64,000 bases of DNA from Polaribacter sp. NJDZ03 (lineage in GTDB: Bacteria; Bacteroidota; Bacteroidia; Flavobacteriales; Flavobacteriaceae), in assembly GCF_019263805.1 (NCBI RefSeq), contig NZ_CP079195.1, positions 1,591,001-1,655,000 on the forward strand, in the 5' to 3' direction. The stretch's first letter is position 1. Every line of letters starts with the position of its first letter. Positions 16,088 to 25,267 of the stretch are shown in pieces. The translations under genes and the position numbers were made by a program. The notes below the pieces were generated by a model. The model was not told the origin of the DNA, ran no database searches, and saw only the letters and a list, made by a program, of their open reading frames with translations.

Positions 16088-16175
16088 TAGCCCTGGTTGA
16101 ACTATTTGTTTGAGTTCTTTTTTGCTTTTTCAGCAAAAAGATATAGTGAAAGCAGAAAATAGCTTCAAAAAAAAC
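16088..16175. repeat. TAGCCCTG structured element, copy B
   Basis: Second copy of the element at 10160: TAGCCCTGGTTGAACTATTTG.., an inner hairpin TTTTTTGC/GCAAAAAG, then AGATATAGTGAAAGCAG and AAATAGCTTC plus an A-run. CTATTT pairs with AAATAG. The rest of the gap 15878-16223 (346 bases) has only this and the terminator below; no gene seen. Confidence 0.7.
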
Positions 16176-16208
16176 ACCCTTCAAATTATAAAATCTGAAG
16201 GGTGTTTT
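16171..16208 (-). terminator. terminator of the M23 peptidase gene
   Basis: AAAACACCCTTCA and TGAAGGGTGTTTT are perfectly complementary over 13 bp with a 12-base loop. On the minus strand a T-run follows. It can serve both the minus operon and the PAS gene. Confidence 0.8.
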
Positions 16209-16223
16209 CTATTTAAAAAAAGC

Positions 16224-17075
16224 CTATTCATACTTTCTTTGATACTTTACTTTTTCTTCTAAATAAACGGGGGCTTCTGTTCCGTCGTTTATTTTAAACT
16301 TGGTTTTAAGGGTTTCTCGCTTGATAATTTCTTGCTTAAAAACCTCAAAATGTAAATGAGGACCGGTTGACCAACCAATGTTTCCGCTTTTAGCAATTAA
16401 CTGACCTTTGGCTACTTTATCACCTGGTTTTACGCTAGCAGAATTGGTATCTATGTGTACGTAATCGGAGAATGTACCATCTAAATGATAGATTAAAATA
16501 TAATTATTAAACTCTAAACAGCCTTTGGTAACACATGTTTTGGTGTTATGATCTACCACCTTAATTACAACGCCTTCTCTTGCTGCATAAATATCCGTAC
16601 CAATTGGCATTAAAAAATCTAGTGCATTTTTCTTTTGATGTGTTATTGTGCCATTATAACCTTGAGATACTTTAAACTTTTTTCCTTTTTTAAAAGGAAG
16701 ATTGTAAATGTATTCTTCAACCGCAACAGTGTCTTGCTGCTTTACGGCAATAGTATCTATCTCTTTCTTTGCAAAGTCTCCGTAATTATACTTTGTTTTT
16801 GAATTGTATTTGTATCCGCCCGCTTTTATGGCTTTTAAATTTGTAATTATAAAGCCTGTGGTTCTTGCAGGAATTACGTACGTTTTAAAATTTCCGTTGG
16901 ATGTAGACAAGTTAACCAACTCTAAATCTACCTCAACCGAAACCGGACAATACTCATTGTTGTCTGCTAAAAGCTCAAATCCATTCTCTGCTTTTTTAAA
17001 ATAAGTTTTAAAATTAAGTTGAGAGAATGAATTATAAGAAATTAATAAAATGAAAATAAATAGATATTTATTCAT
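16224..17075 (-). CDS. M23 family metallopeptidase
   Basis: Secreted peptidase of 283 residues with an N-terminal signal peptide (MNKYLFIFILLISYNSFSQ). The LytM domain lies at about 135-260. Zinc ligands are visible: His and Asp in THQKKNALDFLMP and the HxH of GPHLHFEVF, plus YVHID, so it should be active against peptidoglycan cross-bridges. The first 110 residues are a beta-rich domain of unknown role. It follows serA by 10 bases but is functionally unrelated as far as can be seen. Confidence 0.92.
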   Translation of the reverse strand: MNKYLFIFILLISYNSFSQLNFKTYFKKAENGFELLADNNEYCPVSVEVDLELVNLSTSNGNFKTYVIPARTTGFIITNLKAIKAGGYKYNSKTKYNYGDFAKKEIDTIAVKQQDTVAVEEYIYNLPFKKGKKFKVSQGYNGTITHQKKNALDFLMPIGTDIYAAREGVVIKVVDHNTKTCVTKGCLEFNNYILIYHLDGTFSDYVHIDTNSASVKPGDKVAKGQLIAKSGNIGWSTGPHLHFEVFKQEIIKRETLKTKFKINDGTEAPVYLEEKVKYQRKYE

Positions 17076-17085
17076 TTACTATATA

Positions 17086-18978
17086 TTAATACAATACTCT
17101 AAATTTAATAGTCCCTTCAATTTCTCTTAAGGCTTCTAAAACTTCTTTGTTGTATTCTTTGTCTAAATCTGTAATTACATAGCCAACTTTTGGATCTGTA
17201 GACAAATATTGACCGTTAATATTTAATTCGTATTCTGCTAAAACTTTATTTATTTTAGCCATTACACCAGGTACATTTTTATGAATATGTAAAAAACGGT
17301 GTGCATTTGTTTGTCTTGGTAAACGAATATTAGGGAAATTTACAGCATCTACTGTATTTCCAGAATTCATATATGCCATAATTTTACTTGGTACAAAGTC
17401 TGCAATGTCTCTTTGTGCTTCTTCTGTACTACCACCAACGTGTGGTGTTAAAATTACGTTTGGTAAACCTTGTAACTCTGTATAAAACTCCCCATTTTTT
17501 CTTGGTTCAGAAGGATAAACATCTACTGCTGCTCCTGCTAATTTTCCGCTTTTTAAAGCGCTTGCTAAAGCATTAATATCAACTACAAATCCACGAGAAA
17601 GGTTTACTAAATGTGCACCATCTTTCATTTGAGAAATTTCTTTTTCTCCAATAAAGTTTTTGTTTGCAGAATTGTCATCAATATGTACAGTAACCACATC
17701 AGATAATGCTAATAAATCTGATAATTGATCTACTTTAGTTGCATTTCCTAAACCTAAAGTATCTTCTACGTCGTAATAATAAACATCCATACCTAAAGCT
17801 TCTGCTAAAATTGATAATTGCTTACCAATATTACCATAACCAACAATACCTAGTTTTTTACCACGAACTTCTCTAGAACCTTCTGCAGTTTTATTCCATT
17901 GCCCGTTGTGAATTTCTGTACTTCTTTGAAAAACACTACGCATTAACATAATAATTTCTCCAATAGCTAATTCTACAACAGAACGTGTATTACTGTATGG
18001 TGCGTTAAAAACAACTATTCCGCTTTCTTTACACGCTTCTAAATCTATTTGTTTGGTACCAATACAAAAAGCACTTACTACCATTAATTTTTCTGCTGCG
18101 TCTACAACTCTTTGCGTTACGTTTGTTTTAGATCGAATACCTAAAACGTGTACGTCTTTTATTTTTTCTATCAATTCATCTTCAGACAAACTTTTAGAAA
18201 CTGTTTCTACAGAAAAACCATCTGTAGACAACTTGTTAAAAGCATCTGGATGTACGTTTTCTAATAATAAAATTTTAATTCTGTTCTTTGGGTATGAGAT
18301 ATTTCTTGGCAATTTGTTTACGTATAAAAATTCATCTAAATTTGGGGCAATGTGGTCTGCGTTTTCTGTTGTTTTAATTCTAGAAACGTTTTCTGTGTAA
18401 GCAAAAAATTTGTCTGCTACACCAGCTTCTCTAGTTACATAATCGCTGTACCCATCACCAATAACTTGTATTTCTCCTTCGAGATTCATGTCTTTTAAAC
18501 ACTTTATTTTTCCGTTGTGCTGAGACAATGGGTTATTAGCATCAAAACCAATAATTTCACCATCGGCAGCAAACTCAAAAGTATTTGCATACACTCTTTC
18601 TGAAGGTATATTGTATTCTTCTACAATAGGATCTATAAATTCTTTAAATCCGCAAGAAATCACATAGATATCATCTGCAAAGTTTTCGAAAAATTCTTTG
18701 TTGCTTTCTATAGATTTTGATACTTGCTTTTTTAAAGCTGCTACTAAACCAGACAAATCTGCTTTGTTCGCTTTTAATAATTTTATTCTTCTTTCTAATG
18801 ATTCTGTGAAGGATATTTCGCCATCAATACCTAAATTGGTAATGTCAATTATTTCTTGAATAATTGCTTCTTTTTTAGGATTGTTCTTTAAGGTTATTTC
18901 TGCTAAAACATCTAATGCCTCTACCTTAGTTAAGGTACTGTCAAAATCGAAAATATAATTTCTTTTTGTGCTAATCAT
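17086..18978 (-). CDS. serA: fusion of phosphoserine phosphatase-like HAD domain and D-3-phosphoglycerate dehydrogenase
   Basis: Protein of 630 residues carrying two serine-biosynthesis activities. Residues 1-215 are a HAD phosphatase of the SerB type with all motifs: DFDSTLT (nucleophile Asp11), VISCGF, a Lys in GKIKCLKD and VIGDGYSD. Residues about 230-550 are a 2-hydroxyacid dehydrogenase with the NAD motif GIVGYGNIGKQ, NLSRGFVVD and the catalytic His in TPHVGGSTEE. Residues about 555-630 are an ACT domain (NVPGVMAKINKVLAEY), the usual site of serine feedback. The intervening SerC transaminase step is not in the window. Confidence 0.94.
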   Translation of the reverse strand: MISTKRNYIFDFDSTLTKVEALDVLAEITLKNNPKKEAIIQEIIDITNLGIDGEISFTESLERRIKLLKANKADLSGLVAALKKQVSKSIESNKEFFENFADDIYVISCGFKEFIDPIVEEYNIPSERVYANTFEFAADGEIIGFDANNPLSQHNGKIKCLKDMNLEGEIQVIGDGYSDYVTREAGVADKFFAYTENVSRIKTTENADHIAPNLDEFLYVNKLPRNISYPKNRIKILLLENVHPDAFNKLSTDGFSVETVSKSLSEDELIEKIKDVHVLGIRSKTNVTQRVVDAAEKLMVVSAFCIGTKQIDLEACKESGIVVFNAPYSNTRSVVELAIGEIIMLMRSVFQRSTEIHNGQWNKTAEGSREVRGKKLGIVGYGNIGKQLSILAEALGMDVYYYDVEDTLGLGNATKVDQLSDLLALSDVVTVHIDDNSANKNFIGEKEISQMKDGAHLVNLSRGFVVDINALASALKSGKLAGAAVDVYPSEPRKNGEFYTELQGLPNVILTPHVGGSTEEAQRDIADFVPSKIMAYMNSGNTVDAVNFPNIRLPRQTNAHRFLHIHKNVPGVMAKINKVLAEYELNINGQYLSTDPKVGYVITDLDKEYNKEVLEALREIEGTIKFRVLY

Positions 18979-19119
18979 TACTTAAGAATCTTGGTTGAAT
19001 TTAAGTGAGTAAATCTACAAATATAGTAGGGAATTAAGAAGCTATCTTACAGTTTTATGATATCTATTTTATTTATTCTGATAAATTAAAAATACTTCCA
19101 TAATAATAGTTTTTCAACC

Positions 19120-19941
19120 TTAAAAATTATGGAATCCTAAAAGAATTAACCACCAAACAATAGGCAATAACTCTACCCAAAAGGAACTGAAGTACTTAGA
19201 TTGTTCTTTTTCTGCTCTCATTAAGAAAATTATCAATAGAAAAAAGAAAAGCATAAAAGGAGTTTTAACCATAGCGTTGGCTGTAATTAAATATTCTAAA
19301 ACTAAAGAGAAAACCAACAGCATTAATCCTAATTTCTTTGTTTTTGCTACACCTATTTTTTTTGGGATGGTTTGTAAAGAAATAGCATCATATTTTACAT
19401 CTCTAATATCAAAAGGTAAAATTAAAACCACTACTATTAAAAACCTTTGTAACATTAAAAAAAGCACATTTAAAGTAATTTCTTTACCTGCGTCTACCGC
19501 AGGAATTAATACCGTAAAACCAGCCCAAACAAAAGCTACAATAATAACTTTTAAATAGCTTACCTGCCTTAATGACTTATCTACTCCACTTAAAAAAGGA
19601 ACTGCATACAAAACCGTTAACAAACAGAAAGGAATGGTATACAACAGTGTTTTTAAAGGAATTTGATATGCTAAGTAACACAAGGCTAAAAAACAGCAAA
19701 AGGAAAATACTTGTATATTCTTTAAGCTTTTGGTTAGACTTTTATGATGTAATTTTGCTACACCTGCATATTTTACAGAATTATACCCTGTAATAGTTCC
19801 AAAAAACATAAAATAATTTAAGTTACTATCATAAGATAAATCTAAATAAACTTCTGTAATTCTTAGTAGCGCATACACAGAAAACGCAACATGAATACTT
19901 GCATTTATATAAAAATCGAACACCTGTTTTAAAAATTTCAT
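19120..19941 (-). CDS. UbiA-like membrane prenyltransferase-family protein
   Basis: Integral membrane protein of 273 residues with about eight hydrophobic helices. The sequence PFDIRDVKYDA resembles the second Asp-rich motif of UbiA prenyltransferases, but the first NxxxD motif is not clear (GTITGYNSVKYAG stands at the expected place). Activity is therefore uncertain. Start chosen at MKFLKQVFDFY (19941), since the longer frame to 20028 would add an unlikely Lys/Phe/Ile-rich leader. It is divergent from gcvP. Confidence 0.7.
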   Translation of the reverse strand: MKFLKQVFDFYINASIHVAFSVYALLRITEVYLDLSYDSNLNYFMFFGTITGYNSVKYAGVAKLHHKSLTKSLKNIQVFSFCCFLALCYLAYQIPLKTLLYTIPFCLLTVLYAVPFLSGVDKSLRQVSYLKVIIVAFVWAGFTVLIPAVDAGKEITLNVLFLMLQRFLIVVVLILPFDIRDVKYDAISLQTIPKKIGVAKTKKLGLMLLVFSLVLEYLITANAMVKTPFMLFFFLLIIFLMRAEKEQSKYFSSFWVELLPIVWWLILLGFHNF

Positions 19942-20197
19942 TTGACAAAAATAGGTTTTATACCAAATGAATTTAAACTGATTGATGATAAATTTATTTA
20001 TTTTTATAAATATAAAATACAAAACCAAATACCAACCTTACTTATAATTCTATTTTAGATAAAAAGAGTAACGGAAAAGACACTCATTTAATCGGTTCTT
20101 TTGATATTTATCTGAAATTATGTACATAACATTCTTTTTTGGTTGATAATTCTACCTTTTTTGCTCAAAAAATGAACTAATTATTTTATTTTTTCCC

Positions 20198-20205
20198 TAC
20201 TTTTG
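20198..20205 (+). promoter_or_regulatory. putative -7 box for gcvP
   Basis: TACTTTTG matches TAnnTTTG, 82 bases before the gcvP ATG. The gap 19942-20286 (345 bases) otherwise shows no gene; no glycine riboswitch pattern was recognised. Confidence 0.4.
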
Positions 20206-20286
20206 AGACTTTTAAAACCAATTGATTTAAAGGTGATAAAACACAAACTATATCGATTGAAATAAGCCAAATCAAAACTTTATTAC

Positions 20287-23172
20287 ATGAATACAAATTT
20301 GTTTCAAAACAGACATATTGGACCTAATAAAAAGGAACAAGAAAAAATGTTATCAACGATAAAAGCAGATAGTTTAGATCAGTTAATTTACCAAACTGTT
20401 CCAGATGATATCCGTTTAGAAAATGAGTTAGATTTAGCGCCTGCTAAAAGCGAATATGAGTATTTAGCTCATATAAAAGAATTATCAGAAAAAAATAAAG
20501 TTTTTAAAACGTATATTGGTTTAGGATATCATGAGGCAATTGTGCCAAGTGTAATTCAGCGTAATATTTTAGAAAACCCAGGTTGGTATACTGCCTATAC
20601 TCCTTACCAGGCAGAAATTGCACAAGGTAGATTAGAGGCGTTGTTAAATTTTCAAACTATGGTTTGCGATTTAACAGGAATGGAATTGGCAAATGCTTCT
20701 TTGTTAGATGAAAGTACTGCTGCTGCAGAAGCAATGGCACTTTTATTTGATGTTAGAGAAAGAACACAAAAGAAAGCCAATGTAAATAAGTTTTTTGTTT
20801 CTGAAGAAGTTTTACCACAAACAATATCTGTTTTACAAACTCGCTCTACTCCTATTGGAATTGAGTTAGTGGTTGGAAACCATGAGGATTTTGATTTCTC
20901 TGATGACTTTTTCGGAGCAATTTTACAATACCCAGGTAAACATGGTCAAGTTTATGATTATACTGCTTTTGTTGCCAAAGCAAATGAAAACAATATTAAA
21001 GTAGCCGTTGCAGCTGATATTTTATCATTGGTAAAATTAAAAGCACCTGCAGAATTTGGTGTTGATGTTGTTGTAGGAACCACACAGCGTTTTGGAATTC
21101 CGTTAGGTTACGGAGGGCCTCATGCAGCTTATTTTGCAACTAAAGAAAAATATAAAAGAAGTATTCCTGGACGTATTATTGGTGTTACCAAAGATAGAAA
21201 CGGAGAGCGTGCTTTGCGTATGGCATTGCAAACAAGAGAGCAACATATTAAGCGAGAAAAAGCAACTTCTAATATTTGTACTGCACAAGTTTTATTAGCA
21301 GTAATGGCAAGTATGTACACTGTTTATCATGGTAAAAGTGGTTTACAGTTTATTGCAGATTCTGTACATAATAAAACAAAGTTAGTTGCAGATTATTTAG
21401 AAAAAGCTGGGTTTAAGCAATTAAATACTTCTTATTTTGATACTTTATTAGTAGAAATAGAATCTATTAAAGTAAAATCTGTTGCAGAGTCTTTTAAAGT
21501 AAACTTTAATTATGTAGATGATAAACATATTTCTATCTCTATAAATGAAGCAACTACACAAAAAGATTTAATGAACTTGTTTACCATTTTTGGTCAACTT
21601 AAAAAGAAATCTACTGCTGCTGATGCTGAAATTGTAGACGATTTTCATCAGATTTTAACCAAAGAATCTTTTAATGCAGATTTTGAAGTTATTACAGAAA
21701 ATATAGCAAGAAATACACCGTTTTTAGAGAACGATGTTTTTAATACGTACCAGTCGGAAACAGATATGATGCGTTATATTAAAAAATTAGAGCGTAAAGA
21801 TTTAGCTTTAAATCATTCTATGATTTCTTTAGGTTCTTGTACTATGAAATTAAATGCAGCCTCAGAAATGTTGCCTTTAAGCAACCCACAATGGGGAAAT
21901 ATTCACCCATTTGTGCCATTAAATCAAGCGGAAGGATATCAACAAGTTTTAAAAAGATTAGAGCATCAATTAAATATTATTACTGGTTTTGCAGGTACGT
22001 CTTTACAACCAAATTCTGGTGCACAAGGTGAGTTTGCTGGCTTAATGACTATTAGAGCGTATCATGAATCTAACAACGAATCTCACAGAAATATTTGTTT
22101 AATTCCTGCTTCTGCACACGGTACAAATCCTGCGTCTGCAGTGATGGCTGGTATGAAAGTTGTAGTTACCAAAACAGATGCTAAAGGAAATATTGATGTA
22201 GAAGATTTACGCGCTAAAGCAATTTTACATAAAGATAATTTAGCTGCTTTAATGGTTACCTATCCTTCTACGCACGGAGTTTACGAAAAAGCAATTAAAG
22301 AAGTTACGCAAATTATTCATACCAACGGCGGACAAGTATATATGGATGGCGCAAATATGAACGCGCAAGTTGGGTTAACAAATCCGGCAACGATTGGTGC
22401 AGATGTTTGTCACCTAAACTTACATAAAACATTTGCCATTCCTCATGGTGGTGGTGGTCCTGGAGTTGGCCCAATTTGTGTAGCTCCACAATTAGTACCC
22501 TTTTTACCAACAAACCCTGTAGTTGCTACAGGTGGCGAAAATGCAATTACAGCTATTTCTGCTGCTCCTTGGGGTTCTTCTTTAGTGTGTTTAATTTCTT
22601 ACGGATATATTACCATGTTAGGTGCCAAAGGATTAACCGATTCTACCAAGAATGCTATCTTAAACGCCAACTATATTAAAGAACGTTTACACGGACATTA
22701 TAATAGTTTGTATACTGGAGAAATGAATAGAGCTGCGCACGAAATGATTATTGATTGCCGTGATTTTAAACAAAACGGAATTGAAGTGGTAGACATTGCA
22801 AAGCGTTTAATAGATTATGGTTTTCATGCACCAACCGTTTCTTTTCCTGTTGCTGGAACTATGATGATTGAGCCTACAGAATCTGAATCTATGGCAGAAT
22901 TAGATCGTTTTTGTGATGCGATGATTTCTATTCGTGAAGAAATTAAAAATGCCTCTAAAGAGGATGATAATAATCCTTTAAAAAACGCTCCTCATACGCA
23001 AGAAATGTTAACGGCAGATGAATGGACGTTACCATACACAAGAAAACAGGCAGCTTTTCCTTTACCATATATTGCTGACAATAAATTTTGGCCTTCTGTA
23101 CGTAGAGTAGATGATGCTTTTGGAGACAGAAACTTAATTTGTTCTTGTAACCCTATTGAAGATTATATGTAG
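20287..23172 (+). CDS. gcvP: glycine dehydrogenase (decarboxylating), P protein
   Basis: P protein of the glycine cleavage system, 961 residues, so the long single-chain type. It decarboxylates glycine with PLP and passes the aminomethyl group to the lipoyl arm of GcvH. The PLP lysine is Lys714 in HLNLHKTFAIPHGGGGPG. The N-terminal half has the typical RHIGP start and GLGYHEAIVP. The C-terminal half has SLGSCTMKLNA, AHGTNPASAVM and AAPWGSS. The other gcv genes are not adjacent. A terminator follows its stop. Confidence 0.97.
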   Translation: MNTNLFQNRHIGPNKKEQEKMLSTIKADSLDQLIYQTVPDDIRLENELDLAPAKSEYEYLAHIKELSEKNKVFKTYIGLGYHEAIVPSVIQRNILENPGWYTAYTPYQAEIAQGRLEALLNFQTMVCDLTGMELANASLLDESTAAAEAMALLFDVRERTQKKANVNKFFVSEEVLPQTISVLQTRSTPIGIELVVGNHEDFDFSDDFFGAILQYPGKHGQVYDYTAFVAKANENNIKVAVAADILSLVKLKAPAEFGVDVVVGTTQRFGIPLGYGGPHAAYFATKEKYKRSIPGRIIGVTKDRNGERALRMALQTREQHIKREKATSNICTAQVLLAVMASMYTVYHGKSGLQFIADSVHNKTKLVADYLEKAGFKQLNTSYFDTLLVEIESIKVKSVAESFKVNFNYVDDKHISISINEATTQKDLMNLFTIFGQLKKKSTAADAEIVDDFHQILTKESFNADFEVITENIARNTPFLENDVFNTYQSETDMMRYIKKLERKDLALNHSMISLGSCTMKLNAASEMLPLSNPQWGNIHPFVPLNQAEGYQQVLKRLEHQLNIITGFAGTSLQPNSGAQGEFAGLMTIRAYHESNNESHRNICLIPASAHGTNPASAVMAGMKVVVTKTDAKGNIDVEDLRAKAILHKDNLAALMVTYPSTHGVYEKAIKEVTQIIHTNGGQVYMDGANMNAQVGLTNPATIGADVCHLNLHKTFAIPHGGGGPGVGPICVAPQLVPFLPTNPVVATGGENAITAISAAPWGSSLVCLISYGYITMLGAKGLTDSTKNAILNANYIKERLHGHYNSLYTGEMNRAAHEMIIDCRDFKQNGIEVVDIAKRLIDYGFHAPTVSFPVAGTMMIEPTESESMAELDRFCDAMISIREEIKNASKEDDNNPLKNAPHTQEMLTADEWTLPYTRKQAAFPLPYIADNKFWPSVRRVDDAFGDRNLICSCNPIEDYM

Positions 23173-23199
23173 AATACGTAGTGTTCTTTAAATATTTTA

Positions 23200-23229
23200 A
23201 AACCGTTTCTTTTTGAAGCGGTTTTTTTT
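23200..23229 (+). terminator. terminator after gcvP
   Basis: AAACCGTTTC pairs with GAAGCGGTTT around TTTTT and is followed by eight Ts. The remainder of the 366-base gap to the next gene has a weak palindromic repeat and no gene. Confidence 0.8.
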
Positions 23230-23281
23230 GTTTTTATAATAATTTACAAGTCTATTTAACTTTTTTATCAACCTCTCATTC

Positions 23282-23360
23282 TTCGGAATAATAAAACGAA
23301 TGTCATTCCAAAATGAGCTTTTTAAAGCGATTGAGAAATCTCATAAAACCCTAAAAAAGG
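23282..23360. repeat. degenerate palindromic repeat
   Basis: Segments such as CTTCGGAATAATAAAACGAA, ATGTCATTCC and GAGAAATCTCATAAAAC look like a decayed member of the GTCATT family seen at 4692-4773. Pairing is poor. Confidence 0.35.
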
Positions 23361-23538
23361 AATTTAAAAAACCTATTCAAACTAAAAATGAGGGATATCA
23401 TAAAAAACTAAAAACAAACTATTTACCTTAAATTTAAAAGCATTATAAATTAACTTTATTCACCTAAATTTAACTCATAAACAGCATTATACGTTGCGCA
23501 TTTTTCTTACTTTTAATACTTAAAATCAAAAAAATATA

Positions 23539-25179
23539 ATGGAACATATATATAGTAAATGGCATCACCCTTACAAACCGGCAGCAAAATATAAAAAGAA
23601 AGTCGCGTATTTTAGTATGGAATTTGGTATCGATCAAGCTTTTAACATTTACTCTGGAGGTTTGGGTTTTTTAGCTGGTTCTCACATGCGTTCTGGCTTT
23701 GAATTAAAACAAAATATGATTGGTATTGGTATGCTTTGGAAGTACGGTTACTACGACCAAGCAAGAAATGATGACCAAACATTAAAAACAGAATTTAACG
23801 AAAAACACTTCGATTTCTTAGAATATACAGGCATTGAAGTAACCATAAAACTTCATGACAACCCGAATGTAAAAGTAAGAGCCTATGTTTTAAAACCAGA
23901 AATTTTTGGCACTGTACCCATGTATTTTTTAAGCACAGACGTAGAAGGAAATGACCACTTATCTAAAACGATAACCAATCATTTATATGACCAAAATCAG
24001 ATAACAAGAATCTCGCAAAGTATTGTTTTAGGTATTGCGGGAGCTAAAGTTGTAGAAGCCTTAGGAGGCGCAGACACCTATCATTTAAACGAAGGACATG
24101 CTTTACCAGCTTTTTATTATTTAAAAGACCAAGGAGTAACCAAAGAACAAATGGTATTTACAACACACACCCCAGAAAAAGCTGGAAATGAAGAACGCGA
24201 TGCGCGTCTTTTAAACAGATGTGGTTTCTTTGGCAGATCTCTTTCTGAAGAAGAATTATACAAAGAAATGGTCAATGGAGACATGATTAATTATACCATA
24301 TCTGCCTTACGAATGGCTAGAAAAGCAAATGGTGTTTCTAAACTTCATGCTATTGTTGCTAACGATATGTGGAAATATTATGAAGGTATTTGTAAAATAA
24401 TTCCGATTACAAATGCTCAAAATCAGAAATTTTGGCAAGATGAAACGATCAAAAATTCTTGGAAAAAAGGTAATGTTACTGCCTATAAAAAGAAAAAATC
24501 TGAATTAAAAAGTGAACTTTTTGAAGAGGTGTATAAACAGACCGGAAAAAAGTTAGATCCAAATGTATTAACCATTGTTTGGGCAAGACGTTTTGCGGGT
24601 TACAAAAGAGCCGATTTACTTTTACATGATTACGATCGTTTTAAAAAATTAATTAATAATGAGAAATATCCTGTACAAATTATCTGGGCAGGAAAACCAT
24701 ATCCGTTTGATTATGGTGCTATAGACACTTTTAACCATTTAGTACATCAATCTAAACAAGAACCAAATTTAGCCGTACTTATTGGTTATGAAATAGACTT
24801 GTCTAGAAAATTAAAATGCGGTTCTGATGTTTGGCTAAACACACCAAGAATTACACGTGAAGCTTCTGGTACAAGTGGAATGACAGCAGCCATGAATGGT
24901 TCTATAAATGTTTCTACAGATGATGGTTGGATTCCAGAATTTAAAAAAGACGAAGAAAACTGTTTTGTATTGCCTGCACTAGATTATAAATTACCAACGT
25001 ACGAACAAGATAAGTTAGATACTGATAATTTATATAATATTTTAGAAAACAAAGTATTGCCAACGTATTATGACGCTCCTAAGAACTGGCAAAAAATAGT
25101 ATTTAAAGCAATGGATGATGTTATTCCGGAGTTTACAACTCAAAGAATGGCTGCAGATTATTATAAAAAATTATTTTAA
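23539..25179 (+). CDS. alpha-glucan phosphorylase-like protein (GT35 family), PLP lysine replaced
   Basis: GT35-type protein of 546 residues, the short form of alpha-glucan phosphorylases. Recognisable parts: VAYFSMEFGIDQAFNIYSGGLG at the start (quoted in part: FSMEFGIDQAF), HLNEGHALPAFY, FTTHTPEKAGNE, IVWARRFAGYKRADLL and ITREASGTSGMTAAMNG. In characterised phosphorylases the last motif has Lys, which binds the essential PLP; here it is Thr449. So either PLP is not used or the protein does not work as a phosphorylase. The rest of the fold seems intact, with no frameshift. Role in glycogen or glucan metabolism is inferred. Confidence 0.82.
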   Translation: MEHIYSKWHHPYKPAAKYKKKVAYFSMEFGIDQAFNIYSGGLGFLAGSHMRSGFELKQNMIGIGMLWKYGYYDQARNDDQTLKTEFNEKHFDFLEYTGIEVTIKLHDNPNVKVRAYVLKPEIFGTVPMYFLSTDVEGNDHLSKTITNHLYDQNQITRISQSIVLGIAGAKVVEALGGADTYHLNEGHALPAFYYLKDQGVTKEQMVFTTHTPEKAGNEERDARLLNRCGFFGRSLSEEELYKEMVNGDMINYTISALRMARKANGVSKLHAIVANDMWKYYEGICKIIPITNAQNQKFWQDETIKNSWKKGNVTAYKKKKSELKSELFEEVYKQTGKKLDPNVLTIVWARRFAGYKRADLLLHDYDRFKKLINNEKYPVQIIWAGKPYPFDYGAIDTFNHLVHQSKQEPNLAVLIGYEIDLSRKLKCGSDVWLNTPRITREASGTSGMTAAMNGSINVSTDDGWIPEFKKDEENCFVLPALDYKLPTYEQDKLDTDNLYNILENKVLPTYYDAPKNWQKIVFKAMDDVIPEFTTQRMAADYYKKLF

Positions 25180-25201
25180 TAAAAAACTCAATACTAAAAT
25201 T

Positions 25202-25236
25202 AAAAAGCCTTAACAATTAAATGTGAAGGCTTTTTA
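25202..25236 (+). terminator. terminator of the phosphorylase-like gene
   Basis: AAAAAGCCTT pairs with AAGGCTTTTT around a 14-base loop, between convergent genes at 25179 and 25268. It probably works in both directions. Confidence 0.7.
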
Positions 25237-25267
25237 TATATATCAGGTTCTTTAAAAATGAAAAAAA

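Noticed and set aside
19942..20286. Glycine riboswitch upstream of gcvP
   Set aside because: No tandem aptamer-like GGAGAG..GGAC pattern was found by reading; the region is AT-rich with a plain promoter box.
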